A stretch of 64,000 nucleotides of DNA from JAJRPT01 sp964465945 (GTDB lineage Bacteria > Bacteroidota > Ignavibacteria > Kapaibacteriales > UBA2268). Shown piece by piece: positions 7,204-15,202 of this stretch. The notes beneath the pieces are model-generated. The model worked only from the letters and a program-made list of their open reading frames with translations, did no database searches and had not been told where the DNA came from. The stretch lies in assembly GCA_964465945.1 (NCBI GenBank), contig CAYXMM010000013.1:1-64000 (forward strand), in the 5' to 3' direction. The translations under genes were made by a program, and so were the position numbers. Each line of letters starts with the position of its first letter. Positions within the stretch are counted from its first letter, which is position 1.

Positions 7204-9062
7204 AAACCCAAATAAAACAATTCGACCTATACGGAAAAAGAAATCACAAATACGATTTCTTATTAAACAATAATTTAAAATCAATTAATTGGAATGAACT
7301 TAAACCTTCTAAACCTAACTTCATTTTTAACAATAAAGATTTTAGTGAATTAATATTTTATAATAAAGGTTTTAAAATTGATTTGTTATTTAAATTAATT
7401 TCTAGTGGAGTGACAACGTCAAATGATACATTATTATCTGATTTCAATATTGTTTTATTAAATCAGAAACTAAGAGAAAATAATATTTTAGATATAAATA
7501 ACAGTGAATTTTTTAAATTAGGTTATAAGCCTTTTGACAATAGAATATTTTATTTAGATAAAAAATATTCTAAAAGATCTAGAGAATCATTAATTAAAAA
7601 TTATAGGCACAAAAATGAAATAATTACTTTAAATTTTAGAAAAACAGCTGAAAATTCATCAACATGGCAACATACATTTTTAACTAAATATCCTGTTGAG
7701 GGTAATTATTTTTCAGCTAGAAGTTATAGTTTGCCTTTATTTTTAGAAAATTTAAACCAAGGCGAGCAGGGCGAGTTAATAGAGCAGACCCGCACCCCAA
7801 ACCTAAATTTAGAGATAGTGAGGGAAATAGAGAAAGTGTTGGGCTTGGAGTTTAGGTCAGAGAAGGAAACCACCCCGTCCTTCGGACACCCCTCCAAAGG
7901 AGGGGAATTGGAAGAAGATTCTCTAAAAAATAATCCATTAACCAATAATTATCAAACAAAAAATTCCCCTCCAGATGGAGGGGTGGCAGCGTCAGCTGAC
8001 GGGGTGGTTCTCTCTAAAGAAAATGAAATACTAACAACCATTAACAACATCCAAATAATAAAAAGGGCAGTACACGAATTACCTCACAACCCAAAACTAA
8101 GGCAACTTGCAATAGAAAAAAGAAAAGAAGGAATTTTATCAGAAGTTTTATTTTGGAAACAAGTACATAAAGGTAAATTCCACAATATAGATTTCGATAG
8201 ACAAAGAGTAATTGGGAGTTACATCGTAGATTTTTATGTTAAAAATTTAGGATTAGTAGTAGAGATAGATGGAGCAAGCCACGATAACAAAGGAGAATAT
8301 GATGAAGCAAGAGAAGGCTATTTAAAAAGCTTAGGATTAAAAATATTCAAAACTTATGACAAGGACATTAAGAAAAATATACATTGGGTAATGAAAAGAT
8401 TAGAGGACTTTATAATAGAAGAATTTGGGGAAATGCCCACCCCGTCGGCAAGCCGACACCCCTCCGAAGGAGGGGAATTGGAAGAAGTTTCTCTAAAAAA
8501 TAATCCATTAACCAATAATTATCAAACAAAAAATTCCCCTCCAGATGGAGGGGTGGCAGCGTCAGCTGACGGGGTGGTTCAAAACACTTTCGCACCAATC
8601 GACCTATTAGATTATATTTATGCAGTGCTTCATAGCCCTGCATACAGAGAAAAATACAAAGAATTTCTAAAAATAGATTTTCCAAGAGTGCCATATCCAA
8701 ATATTAAAACATTCTGGAAACTAGTAGAACTCGGAAAACAAATTAGAGAAATCCATTTATTAGAAAGCCCTATTGTGGAAGATTACATTACAAAATACCC
8801 AATAGATGGAAGTAATATAGTAGAGAAAGTAAGCTATAAAGATGGGAATGTATTTATAAATTCAGAGCAATATTTCGAAGGAGTCCCAGAAGTAGCATGG
8901 AATTTCTATATAGGTGGTTACCAGCCAGCTCAAAAATGGCTCAAAGACCGAAAAGACAGAGAATTAAATTTCGACGACATAATGCACTATCAAAAAATCA
9001 TTGTTGCGCTAACCGAAACAGACAAATTAATGAATGAAATAGACAATATCGGAGTAGAATAA
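7200..9062 (+). CDS. Specificity (C-terminal) half of the split restriction enzyme with an inserted DUF559 nuclease domain
   Basis: 620 residues. It opens at the point where the N-terminal half stops: a DLYGKR segment, then a target-recognition domain up to residue ~222. Residues ~461-620 continue that domain (PIDLLDYIYAVLHSPAYREK, then KIDFPRVPYP). Between them sits an insert of about 238 residues: a repeat peptide (~223-270), a DUF559/Vsr-like endonuclease domain (~275-410), and a second copy of the repeat peptide (~413-460). The DUF559 domain keeps D344 (IVDFY) and E355/D357 (VEIDG), so it may be active. Without the insert the two halves add up to about 1000 residues, the usual size of a type IIG enzyme. 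The reading frame is open throughout. Confidence 0.8.
   Translation: MKTQIKQFDLYGKRNHKYDFLLNNNLKSINWNELKPSKPNFIFNNKDFSELIFYNKGFKIDLLFKLISSGVTTSNDTLLSDFNIVLLNQKLRENNILDINNSEFFKLGYKPFDNRIFYLDKKYSKRSRESLIKNYRHKNEIITLNFRKTAENSSTWQHTFLTKYPVEGNYFSARSYSLPLFLENLNQGEQGELIEQTRTPNLNLEIVREIEKVLGLEFRSEKETTPSFGHPSKGGELEEDSLKNNPLTNNYQTKNSPPDGGVAASADGVVLSKENEILTTINNIQIIKRAVHELPHNPKLRQLAIEKRKEGILSEVLFWKQVHKGKFHNIDFDRQRVIGSYIVDFYVKNLGLVVEIDGASHDNKGEYDEAREGYLKSLGLKIFKTYDKDIKKNIHWVMKRLEDFIIEEFGEMPTPSASRHPSEGGELEEVSLKNNPLTNNYQTKNSPPDGGVAASADGVVQNTFAPIDLLDYIYAVLHSPAYREKYKEFLKIDFPRVPYPNIKTFWKLVELGKQIREIHLLESPIVEDYITKYPIDGSNIVEKVSYKDGNVFINSEQYFEGVPEVAWNFYIGGYQPAQKWLKDRKDRELNFDDIMHYQKIIVALTETDKLMNEIDNIGVE
7867..8010. 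repeat. Coding repeat R1, left border of the DUF559 insert
   Basis: A 144-base element within the reading frame at 7200-9062. It has perfect 12-bp inverted ends, AACCACCCCGTC (7868-7879) and GACGGGGTGGTT (7998-8009). Internal hairpins are CCCCTCC-aaa-GGAGGGG, CCCCTCC-agat-GGAGGGG and the palindrome GTCAGCTGAC. It differs from R2 by only a few bases, mainly at its left end. Confidence 0.9.
8437..8580. repeat. Coding repeat R2, right border of the DUF559 insert
   Basis: A direct copy of R1 exactly 570 bases downstream and in the same reading frame. Its left end carries CGTCGGCAAGCCGACACC, the same hairpin as in the array at the window start. The long middle part and right end are identical to R1. 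The 426 bases between R1 and R2 encode the DUF559 nuclease domain. Confidence 0.9.
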
Positions 9063-9091
9063 AAATATTAAATACTTTATAGCATAATAAA

Positions 9092-9116
9092 AAATCCGAC
9101 TTTGGAGTCGGATTTT
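9092..9116. terminator. Bidirectional terminator between the defence region and gltA
   Basis: AAATCCGACT, loop TTGG, AGTCGGATTT: a perfect 10-bp stem with A/T runs on both sides. It is placed to stop both converging transcripts. Confidence 0.8.
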
Positions 9117-9138
9117 AATAATAAGTTTATCATTTATA

Positions 9139-10413
9139 TTATTTTACTAATTCTATAAACTTCGCAGTTGGAAGTGATTTTGGTCTTGTGATTGGCAAGC
9201 CATAAGCCCTTGCTATAACGGCCTGAGATGCAATACCTATTGAACGAGATACTGAAAATAAGACTGTATAGTAGTCAAATTCTTTTAATCCGAAGTGATA
9301 TAATAATGAGCCGGAACCAGCATCAACATTAGGCCAAGGGTTTTGAATTTTTTCAACTTGTTTCAAAACTTCTGGAACAACTCTGAATACTCTATCGACT
9401 GTTTGGAATACTGGGTCGTTCGGGCAATGCTCTAATCCAAATTTATGGAATGCTGTGAAACGGGGGTCTGTTACTCTCAAAACTGCATGCCCATAACCAG
9501 GAATAACCTGCCCTTGATTAAGAGTATCCCAAGCCATTTTCTCAATTTGCTCTTCTGTTGGAACGCCACCATAGTTTTGGATAGTCTCAAGTACCCAACC
9601 TAAACATTCTTGATTAGCAAGTCCGTGCAAAGGTCCCGCAAGCCCATTTAAGCCACCAGAAAGAGAGTAGTATAAATCAGAAAGTGCAGAGTTAATTGTT
9701 CCAGCTGAGAAGGCAGAAACATTACCACCTTCGTGGTCAGAGTGAAGGGTTAAATATAATCTCATTAATTGAGCAAATTTATCCTCTTTATCTTCAAAGC
9801 CAAGCATGTGGACATAGTTTTTACCCCAATCGTAATTTTTGTTAGATTCAATTCTCGGACCTTTATTGAATTTTTTTCTATAGATGTAAGCAGCGATTGC
9901 TGGTGCTTTTGCAATAATGTCTAAGGCATCTTCAAGAGTGTATACCCAATAATCACTTTTAGCCATTCCTTCTTCATACTTTTTAGCAAATTTTGATTCA
10001 TTTTGCATAACCAAAATTGCTGTGTTGAACATAGTCATAGGGTGAGAAGATGAAGGCATATTATTTAATACGTTCCAAACGTATTCTGGAACATCTTCTC
10101 TTTCTTTTAAATCATTTTGCAAATCAGCAAGTTCGGCTGCATTAGGTAAAACACCTGTAAGAAGTAAGAAAAGAATTTCTTCAGGCAATTTATCAGTTAG
10201 TTCACCAATTGGAATTCCTCTTATGATAAGCCCTTTTTGAGGTGGCACTTCAGAGGTATCGCAAACTAAACCCTTAATTCCTCTCATACCGCCAAAAGCT
10301 TGTCCGATTGTTACATCGGAAATAACTTTTTCACCATTCTCTTTAACAAAGTTTTTGATTGCATTCACTTGCTCTGGCAAGATAGAGTCAAGTTTTGCTT
10401 TTAATAATGACAT
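9139..10413 (-). CDS. gltA: Citrate synthase, mitochondrial (eukaryotic-like) type
   Basis: Condenses oxaloacetate and acetyl-CoA to citrate, the entry step of the TCA cycle. The 424-residue product has the catalytic triad H263 (PLHGLANQE), H309 (GYGHAVL) and D364 (NVDAGSG). The segment HSDHEGGNVSA and the long N-terminal domain match the mitochondrial form rather than the hexameric GltA of proteobacteria. Bacterial members of this branch are known but uncommon. The gene is monocistronic with a GGAG ribosome-binding site, and it converges on the defence region across a shared terminator. Confidence 0.95.
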   Translation of the reverse strand: MSLLKAKLDSILPEQVNAIKNFVKENGEKVISDVTIGQAFGGMRGIKGLVCDTSEVPPQKGLIIRGIPIGELTDKLPEEILFLLLTGVLPNAAELADLQNDLKEREDVPEYVWNVLNNMPSSSHPMTMFNTAILVMQNESKFAKKYEEGMAKSDYWVYTLEDALDIIAKAPAIAAYIYRKKFNKGPRIESNKNYDWGKNYVHMLGFEDKEDKFAQLMRLYLTLHSDHEGGNVSAFSAGTINSALSDLYYSLSGGLNGLAGPLHGLANQECLGWVLETIQNYGGVPTEEQIEKMAWDTLNQGQVIPGYGHAVLRVTDPRFTAFHKFGLEHCPNDPVFQTVDRVFRVVPEVLKQVEKIQNPWPNVDAGSGSLLYHFGLKEFDYYTVLFSVSRSIGIASQAVIARAYGLPITRPKSLPTAKFIELVK

Positions 10414-10602
10414 TTTAATCTCCGTAGATTTTTTAATTAATTTTCTTAGTTTAAGTGATTTATAGACGTTTTTTTCAAAGTTTTCTTTTTTTGTAATTCA
10501 AAAGAATTTAAAATTATTCATTTTTTTGGAATAATTAAAATATTATACGTAATATAGTTAAAATTTTTAAAATTAATTGGAATAGATGTACCTAATATAA
10601 TC

Positions 10603-10632
10603 TTGATAATTGAAGAAAGTTACTTATTTTTG
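10603..10632 (+). promoter_or_regulatory. Bacteroidota-type -33/-7 promoter
   Basis: TTG (10603-10605), a 19-base spacer, then TATTTTTG (10625-10632). It lies 54 bases before the TTG start of the VTT-domain gene and matches the known Bacteroidota consensus TTTG/TAnnTTTG. Confidence 0.55.
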
Positions 10633-10686
10633 CAGTTGAATTTTTTGAAAATAATTATAAATCAAAACTAAATTAAGGGAAAAACC

Positions 10687-11289
10687 TTGTTAAATAAACT
10701 ATTACAATGGCTAAGACATTCAAAGCAATGGATGGAAAACTTTGCAAATAAGCCAAATAGTATGTGGTGGCTGTTTTTTCTATCGATGATTGAATCATCT
10801 TTTTTCCCTATCCCTCCAGACATTTTATTAATTGCAATAGCAGTATTAAACCCTAAAAAAGCACTTACTGCTGCGCTTTGGTGTAGTGCTGGCTCTGTTA
10901 TTGGGGCAATAGTCGGTTATGGAATTGGCTATTTTTTAATGGATGTAGTTGGAGGCCCAATAATTGCATTTTATGGGGCTGAATCGGCAATGGAACAATT
11001 TTTAAAAATGTATGATATTTATGGTGTTTCTTTTTTAGCGATGGCGGCATTCACACCAGTGCCTTTTAAAGTTGCAACAATAGTTTCGGGTGCTGCCCAC
11101 ATGAACTTATACACTTTTATTTTAGTTTCAGCTATTGGTCGCTCAGCAAGATTCTTTATTGTTGCTGGACTAATTTATAAATTTGGTCCACAAATTAAAG
11201 ATTTCATTGAGAAATATTTTGATAAATTGTCATTAGCATTTTTAGTATTGTTAATTGGTGGATTTGTTGCCGTTAAGTTTTTGATGTAA
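10687..11289 (+). CDS. YqaA/DedA-like (VTT domain) inner membrane protein
   Basis: 200 residues with several hydrophobic segments and the SNARE-associated/VTT pattern: an ESSFFPIPPD loop near residue 37, then repeated G-rich segments (GSVIGAIVGYGIGY) and AFTPVPFK. DedA-family proteins are thought to move lipids across the membrane, and YqaA-like members are poorly studied. The start is TTG behind AAGGGA. The next gene follows with no spacing (stop 11289, start 11290), so it leads a four-gene operon with two glycosyltransferases and a Nudix enzyme. That setting suggests envelope polysaccharide or lipid work. Confidence 0.85.
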   Translation: MLNKLLQWLRHSKQWMENFANKPNSMWWLFFLSMIESSFFPIPPDILLIAIAVLNPKKALTAALWCSAGSVIGAIVGYGIGYFLMDVVGGPIIAFYGAESAMEQFLKMYDIYGVSFLAMAAFTPVPFKVATIVSGAAHMNLYTFILVSAIGRSARFFIVAGLIYKFGPQIKDFIEKYFDKLSLAFLVLLIGGFVAVKFLM

Positions 11290-12447
11290 TTGATTGAAAA
11301 GAAAAAAATATTTTATATATGGAAATCCCCATACCCTTGGGACGTCCGTATTGAAAAAATCTGTAATGCACTTGTTGAATTTGGTTATGAAGTTTATATC
11401 GTCTGTCTTTGGGGTGGCGAAGAAAAAGGACACGAGTGCATTAATGGGATTAATATTGTTCGTGTTGGGTATAATGAAAATCCAAAAAAATACATTCCAA
11501 TTCCATTCAACCCGTTTTGGAAAAAACAAATAATCAAATTAATTAATGAACTTCAGCCGGATTTAATAATCAACAGAGAAATGTATCTTGCTGATATTAG
11601 CGGGAAACTCGCTAAAAAATTCAATATTCCTATTATTATGGATATGGCTGAAAACTATCCTGCTGCGATGAAGTTATGGAAAAAATATTCTAATACGTTT
11701 TTAAAAAGATTAATATATCATAAATTAGACTTACCAACTTGGTTAGAAAGAAAGTCGTTAAAATATATGAAAGGTTTGATTGTTGTCTGTGATGAGAATG
11801 GTGAACGAGTCAAAGATAAATATAATTATAAGAATAAAATAGTAACGATTTACAATACTCCGAGCAAAGATTTTTTTAAAAACACAGAGCCAAAAAATAA
11901 AATATTACAAATTATTCATCATGGTCATTTAACAAATGAAAAAAACTTTTTACAATTTTTTAAAGAATATGTTGAAATAATTAATAATAAAGAAATTAGT
12001 GTACAACTATATATTTATGGCGATGGTGAAAATTTAAAAGATTATATAAGTATGGTCCCACAAAGTACTTGTAATCATTCTATTCAGTTTAAAGGTAGTT
12101 ATAAATTTGAAGAAATATATAATAAAATCGAAATAGTTGATCTGGGAATTATACCTTATGAAGTAAATGATTTTAATCAAAATACACTTCATAATAAGAT
12201 TTTTGATTATATGATGATGGGTAAAGCCATTATTGTTTCAAGTAACAAACCAATGACTAATATAATAGAAAAGTACGATTGTGGCTGGGTTTTACAAAAT
12301 AATGCAGAATTACTCAAACTACTAAAATCCATTGATGAAGAAAAATTAAAAGAAAAAGGAAGAAATAGTAGAAATGCATATATAAGTCAATTTAACTGGG
12401 AAAATGACAAGTTAAAATTAAAGGAATTTATTGGAGGATTTTTATGA
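11290..12447 (+). CDS. Glycosyltransferase, GT4-like (GT-B fold)
   Basis: 385 residues. The N-terminal half (PYPWDVRIEK, then SGKLAKKFNIPIIMDMAENY) resembles the acceptor domain of GT-B glycosyltransferases. The C-terminal half has the donor-binding pattern (IIHHGHLTNEKN, YGDGENL, and LHNKIFDYMMMGKAIIVSS ahead of CGW). It probably transfers a sugar from a nucleotide donor to a surface glycan; donor and acceptor cannot be read from sequence. The TTG start abuts the upstream stop codon, and its 3' end overlaps the next gene by four bases. Confidence 0.85.
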   Translation: MIEKKKIFYIWKSPYPWDVRIEKICNALVEFGYEVYIVCLWGGEEKGHECINGINIVRVGYNENPKKYIPIPFNPFWKKQIIKLINELQPDLIINREMYLADISGKLAKKFNIPIIMDMAENYPAAMKLWKKYSNTFLKRLIYHKLDLPTWLERKSLKYMKGLIVVCDENGERVKDKYNYKNKIVTIYNTPSKDFFKNTEPKNKILQIIHHGHLTNEKNFLQFFKEYVEIINNKEISVQLYIYGDGENLKDYISMVPQSTCNHSIQFKGSYKFEEIYNKIEIVDLGIIPYEVNDFNQNTLHNKIFDYMMMGKAIIVSSNKPMTNIIEKYDCGWVLQNNAELLKLLKSIDEEKLKEKGRNSRNAYISQFNWENDKLKLKEFIGGFL

Positions 12448-13325
12448 AGAAAGTAACTGCTATTGTAGCAACATATAATAGGTTGGAATTTCTAAAAGAA
12501 ATCATCACGGCATTGAAAAATCAGACTTATAAAATTGATAATATTATTATAACTAATAATAGTTCAACCGACGGAACAGAAGAGTGGTTAATAAATCAGG
12601 AAGGAATAATTGTTCAAAAGCAAGAGAATGTTGGTAGCTCAGGCGGACAATATACTGGAATGAAGCGGGCATTAGAAACTGATTGTGATTATATTTGGGT
12701 AATGGATGATGATGTTGTGCCTGAGAGCGATTGTTTAGAAAAGTTGATAGCAAACACTGATGAAGATAAAATTGTAGCGCCAGTTAGATATAATATTGAT
12801 GGAAGTTTGTTTTGGAATGAGACTATTAAGTTTAATCTGAACAATCCATTTCAATCATTATGGGATGGGATTAATAATAAAGATTACTATAATTCACAAT
12901 CAGAATTAGTTTATACAGAGGGTTTGACTTTTGAAGGTCCATTGATAGCAAGGAGTATAGTAGAAAAAATTGGATTGCCAGAATTCAAATTTTTCATTTA
13001 TGGCGATGATTCTGAGTATATGCTAAGGGCATTAAAAAATGGATATAAAACTTATTTAGTTAAATCGGCAAAGTTAGTTAGGAAACTTCCAGCACCTAAT
13101 TTGCTTAAAGATTTCAATTGGAAACATTACTATATAATCAGGAATACTATTGCTATTGACAAACTGCATGGTTCATTCTGGGTGAGTAAATTGCGACCTT
13201 ATTTCTATAAATATAGATGGATGAAACGGGCTACAAACGATGAAGAAAAGAAAATTGTAATTGATGCTTTTGAAGATGGTCAAAATTATAAAATAAAGTT
13301 TTCAAATAATGCAATTGGTAAGTGA
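12444..13325 (+). CDS. Glycosyltransferase family 2 (GT-A fold)
   Basis: 293 residues. It opens with a classic GT2 start (VTAIVATYNR, near residues 4-13). NNSSTDGT and the metal-binding WVMDDDVVP follow, then EGLTFEGPLIAR and a GDDSEYMLRA acceptor-site segment, as in galactofuranosyl- and rhamnosyltransferase-like members. It is likely to add a sugar to a surface polysaccharide. It overlaps the GT4 gene upstream by ATGA and the Nudix gene downstream by one base, so the operon is translationally coupled. Confidence 0.88.
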   Translation: MKKVTAIVATYNRLEFLKEIITALKNQTYKIDNIIITNNSSTDGTEEWLINQEGIIVQKQENVGSSGGQYTGMKRALETDCDYIWVMDDDVVPESDCLEKLIANTDEDKIVAPVRYNIDGSLFWNETIKFNLNNPFQSLWDGINNKDYYNSQSELVYTEGLTFEGPLIARSIVEKIGLPEFKFFIYGDDSEYMLRALKNGYKTYLVKSAKLVRKLPAPNLLKDFNWKHYYIIRNTIAIDKLHGSFWVSKLRPYFYKYRWMKRATNDEEKKIVIDAFEDGQNYKIKFSNNAIGK

Positions 13326-13789
13326 TGGGCGAAGTTAAGTTTTCTACTATTCAATTACATCCTTTTATTTTACAAGAAAATGTAGTCAAGTATATTATTT
13401 TACAAAGACATCATAATTCAAAGTATTACCCAAATATGTGGCAAGTTGTAACGGGTAAGATAAATCCAAATGAGAAAGCATATCAAGCTGCAGTTAGAGA
13501 ATTAAAAGAAGAAACGGGGCTTGAAGTAGATAAATTATATCATATTCCATTTATTGGTTCTTTTTACGATTGGCGAAATGATAATATTGAACAAATACCT
13601 TGTTTTGCAGCAGAAGTTTCAAACACAAGCATCAAACTTTCTAACGAGCATTCAGATTATAGGGTATTAGATTATGAAGAACTTAATAGTTATTTAAGCT
13701 TACCAAGTCATCTAATAGCTGCTGAATATTTAAAAAAACATATCATTGATAACCCAAATTCCTCAAATTTTTTAATTCATAAAAAGTAA
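13325..13789 (+). CDS. Nudix hydrolase
   Basis: About 154 residues with a complete Nudix box: G in VTGKINPNE, then REL and KEETGLE, fitting G-x5-E-x7-RE-x2-EE-x-G. It hydrolyses a nucleoside diphosphate linked to another group; the substrate is not evident, though the shape recalls NudB-type dATP/dihydroneopterin enzymes. The ATG at 13325 overlaps the upstream stop (TGATG); a GTG at 13322 is the alternative. Sitting last in a glycosyltransferase operon, it may act on a nucleotide sugar. Confidence 0.85.
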   Translation: MGEVKFSTIQLHPFILQENVVKYIILQRHHNSKYYPNMWQVVTGKINPNEKAYQAAVRELKEETGLEVDKLYHIPFIGSFYDWRNDNIEQIPCFAAEVSNTSIKLSNEHSDYRVLDYEELNSYLSLPSHLIAAEYLKKHIIDNPNSSNFLIHKK

Positions 13790-14209
13790 TTATTTAGCCA
13801 TTGCTAAAAAATGTGAATAAAATTCACCAATTTATTTATAAATAAAATAGTTGTAATTAATAACTAATTAAGAATATGAAACTATTTATTATGGTTAAAA
13901 AATTGAATCAATATTATAATAGTTGAATATTAGCCACACGAATATTGCGAAATATATTTTAAAATAAATTTTTAATAAAACTCTAACTTCTTATATTTAA
14001 AATAATTATAATCATAAAAAACTATTAATAAAAAGTTTGGCACAAAAAATTCATATACAACAAAAGTGATTTTCAGATAAAAATAAAATCTGGAAATTAA
14101 AAGTTAAATTTATATGAACTTTAATATTGGCATAACACTTGAAAAGTGAAATTGTCATAAGTTCAATTTAGTTGAAAATAAATTTTATTAATTCACACGG
14201 AGGTGGGAA
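13790..14209 (+). promoter_or_regulatory. 420-base leader of the flagellin pair with two sigma-54-like elements
   Basis: No gene is seen. A small hairpin (TTTAGC-catt-GCTAAA, 13793-13808) follows the Nudix gene. Two sites have the GG-N10 geometry of sigma-54 promoters: TTTGGCACAAAAAATTCA (14037-14054) and TTGGCATAACACTTGAA (14127-14143). Both depart from the -12 GC (TC and GA). The second lies about 67 bases before the flagellin start, which has a strong GGAGGTG ribosome site. Confidence 0.35.
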
Positions 14210-15145
14210 ATGCCTTTTGGAATAGGAGGGAACTCCAGAATTCGTACTAATATTTCCGCACTTAATGCCTACAACTCATTAGAAGTGTCAAATAGAGACA
14301 TTTCAAACAGGCAGTTAAGATTGTCAACAGGTAAGCGTATTAATAATGCTTCCGATGACGTTGCTGGATATATTACTTCAAGAGCACTCTTGGCAAGAAA
14401 TGGTGCGTTACAAGCATCTTTGAAAGCAGTAGGTGATGCTCAGAATACATCTTATATAGTGATGGACTCGCTTGAGAATATTGCGTCGTTAGTAGAAGAT
14501 ATAAAAAACTCTACAGCGTCTGCAACATCAGGTGTGCAAGGGACGGCTGAAAAAGTTGCTTTAGCGAAAGCTGCTGCAAGAATGGTTCAGCAAATTCAAA
14601 CAATAGTTGATTCCAGCGTTTTTGGTGGAAGACAACTAATTGATGGTAGTTTTTCTGCTGAGTTTGTGATTGCAACAAATGCAACAAACCACTTAATTAC
14701 CCTTGCTTTGGATATGACAACAGGAAATGCAGATTTCAATGTGTCAAGAGGGGATTTTGACCTAAACTCTACAAGTATCGCGAACTTTGCTGGTATCACT
14801 GGCTTAGATATGAGAAAATTTGATGATGTATCTTCAAATGATATGGGTATATTTAGGTCAGATAGGATTGGTTTAACATTGATTTCTCTTGCAAATGCGA
14901 TAGAGAATATCAATAAAGTAGCATCTTACGTGGGTGGTGTTGTAAATAGATTAATTTCACAAGAAGAATCTTTGAAAGGTCAAATTACAAACTATAAAGC
15001 TGCTATCTCAAGAATTGAAGATTCTGATGTCGCTATGGAGCAATTAGAATTAGTTAAAGCTCAATTCTTACAAAATGCTTCTATTACATCATTAGCTCAA
15101 GCAAACGCAAATCCTCAATCATTCTTACAATTAATTCAAGGTTAA
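14210..15145 (+). CDS. Flagellin, short form (first of two)
   Basis: Building block of the flagellar filament. 311 residues with only the conserved ends: N-terminal D0/D1 (RIRTNISALNAYNSL, then LRLSTGKRINNASDD) and C-terminal D1/D0 (AISRIEDSDVAMEQLELVKA, ending LAQANANPQSFLQLIQG). The middle is short, so the exposed D2/D3 domains are small or absent. A strong GGAGGTG ribosome site precedes the ATG. It has no signal peptide, as expected for export by the flagellar type III apparatus. No other flagellar gene is in the window. It lies 57 bases before a paralogue of identical length. Confidence 0.92.
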   Translation: MPFGIGGNSRIRTNISALNAYNSLEVSNRDISNRQLRLSTGKRINNASDDVAGYITSRALLARNGALQASLKAVGDAQNTSYIVMDSLENIASLVEDIKNSTASATSGVQGTAEKVALAKAAARMVQQIQTIVDSSVFGGRQLIDGSFSAEFVIATNATNHLITLALDMTTGNADFNVSRGDFDLNSTSIANFAGITGLDMRKFDDVSSNDMGIFRSDRIGLTLISLANAIENINKVASYVGGVVNRLISQEESLKGQITNYKAAISRIEDSDVAMEQLELVKAQFLQNASITSLAQANANPQSFLQLIQG

Positions 15146-15202
15146 TTGGAAGTAAGGTATTGATTTGTTTGAATTAGGATAAAAATATAAGGAGATACAA
15201 TA

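Noticed and set aside
4200..7206. Frameshift or assembly error as cause of the split restriction enzyme
   Set aside because: Three kilobases with two complete genes separate the halves, and each half has its own start or stop in an overlapping arrangement. A single-base error cannot explain it.
8410..8700. 96-codon minus-strand ORF over the second coding repeat
   Set aside because: It is the complement of the specificity gene and repeat R2. The plus-strand frame carries recognisable domains on both sides.
10414..10686. tRNA or other RNA gene in the larger gaps
   Set aside because: This gap and those at 13790, 40682, 51855, 56659 and 62787 were read for cloverleaf or known RNA features. Only AT-rich sequence, promoters and hairpins were seen.
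14596..14913. 105-codon ORF antisense to the first flagellin
   Set aside because: It lies opposite conserved flagellin sequence. A similar antisense frame over the second flagellin reflects shared codon pattern only.
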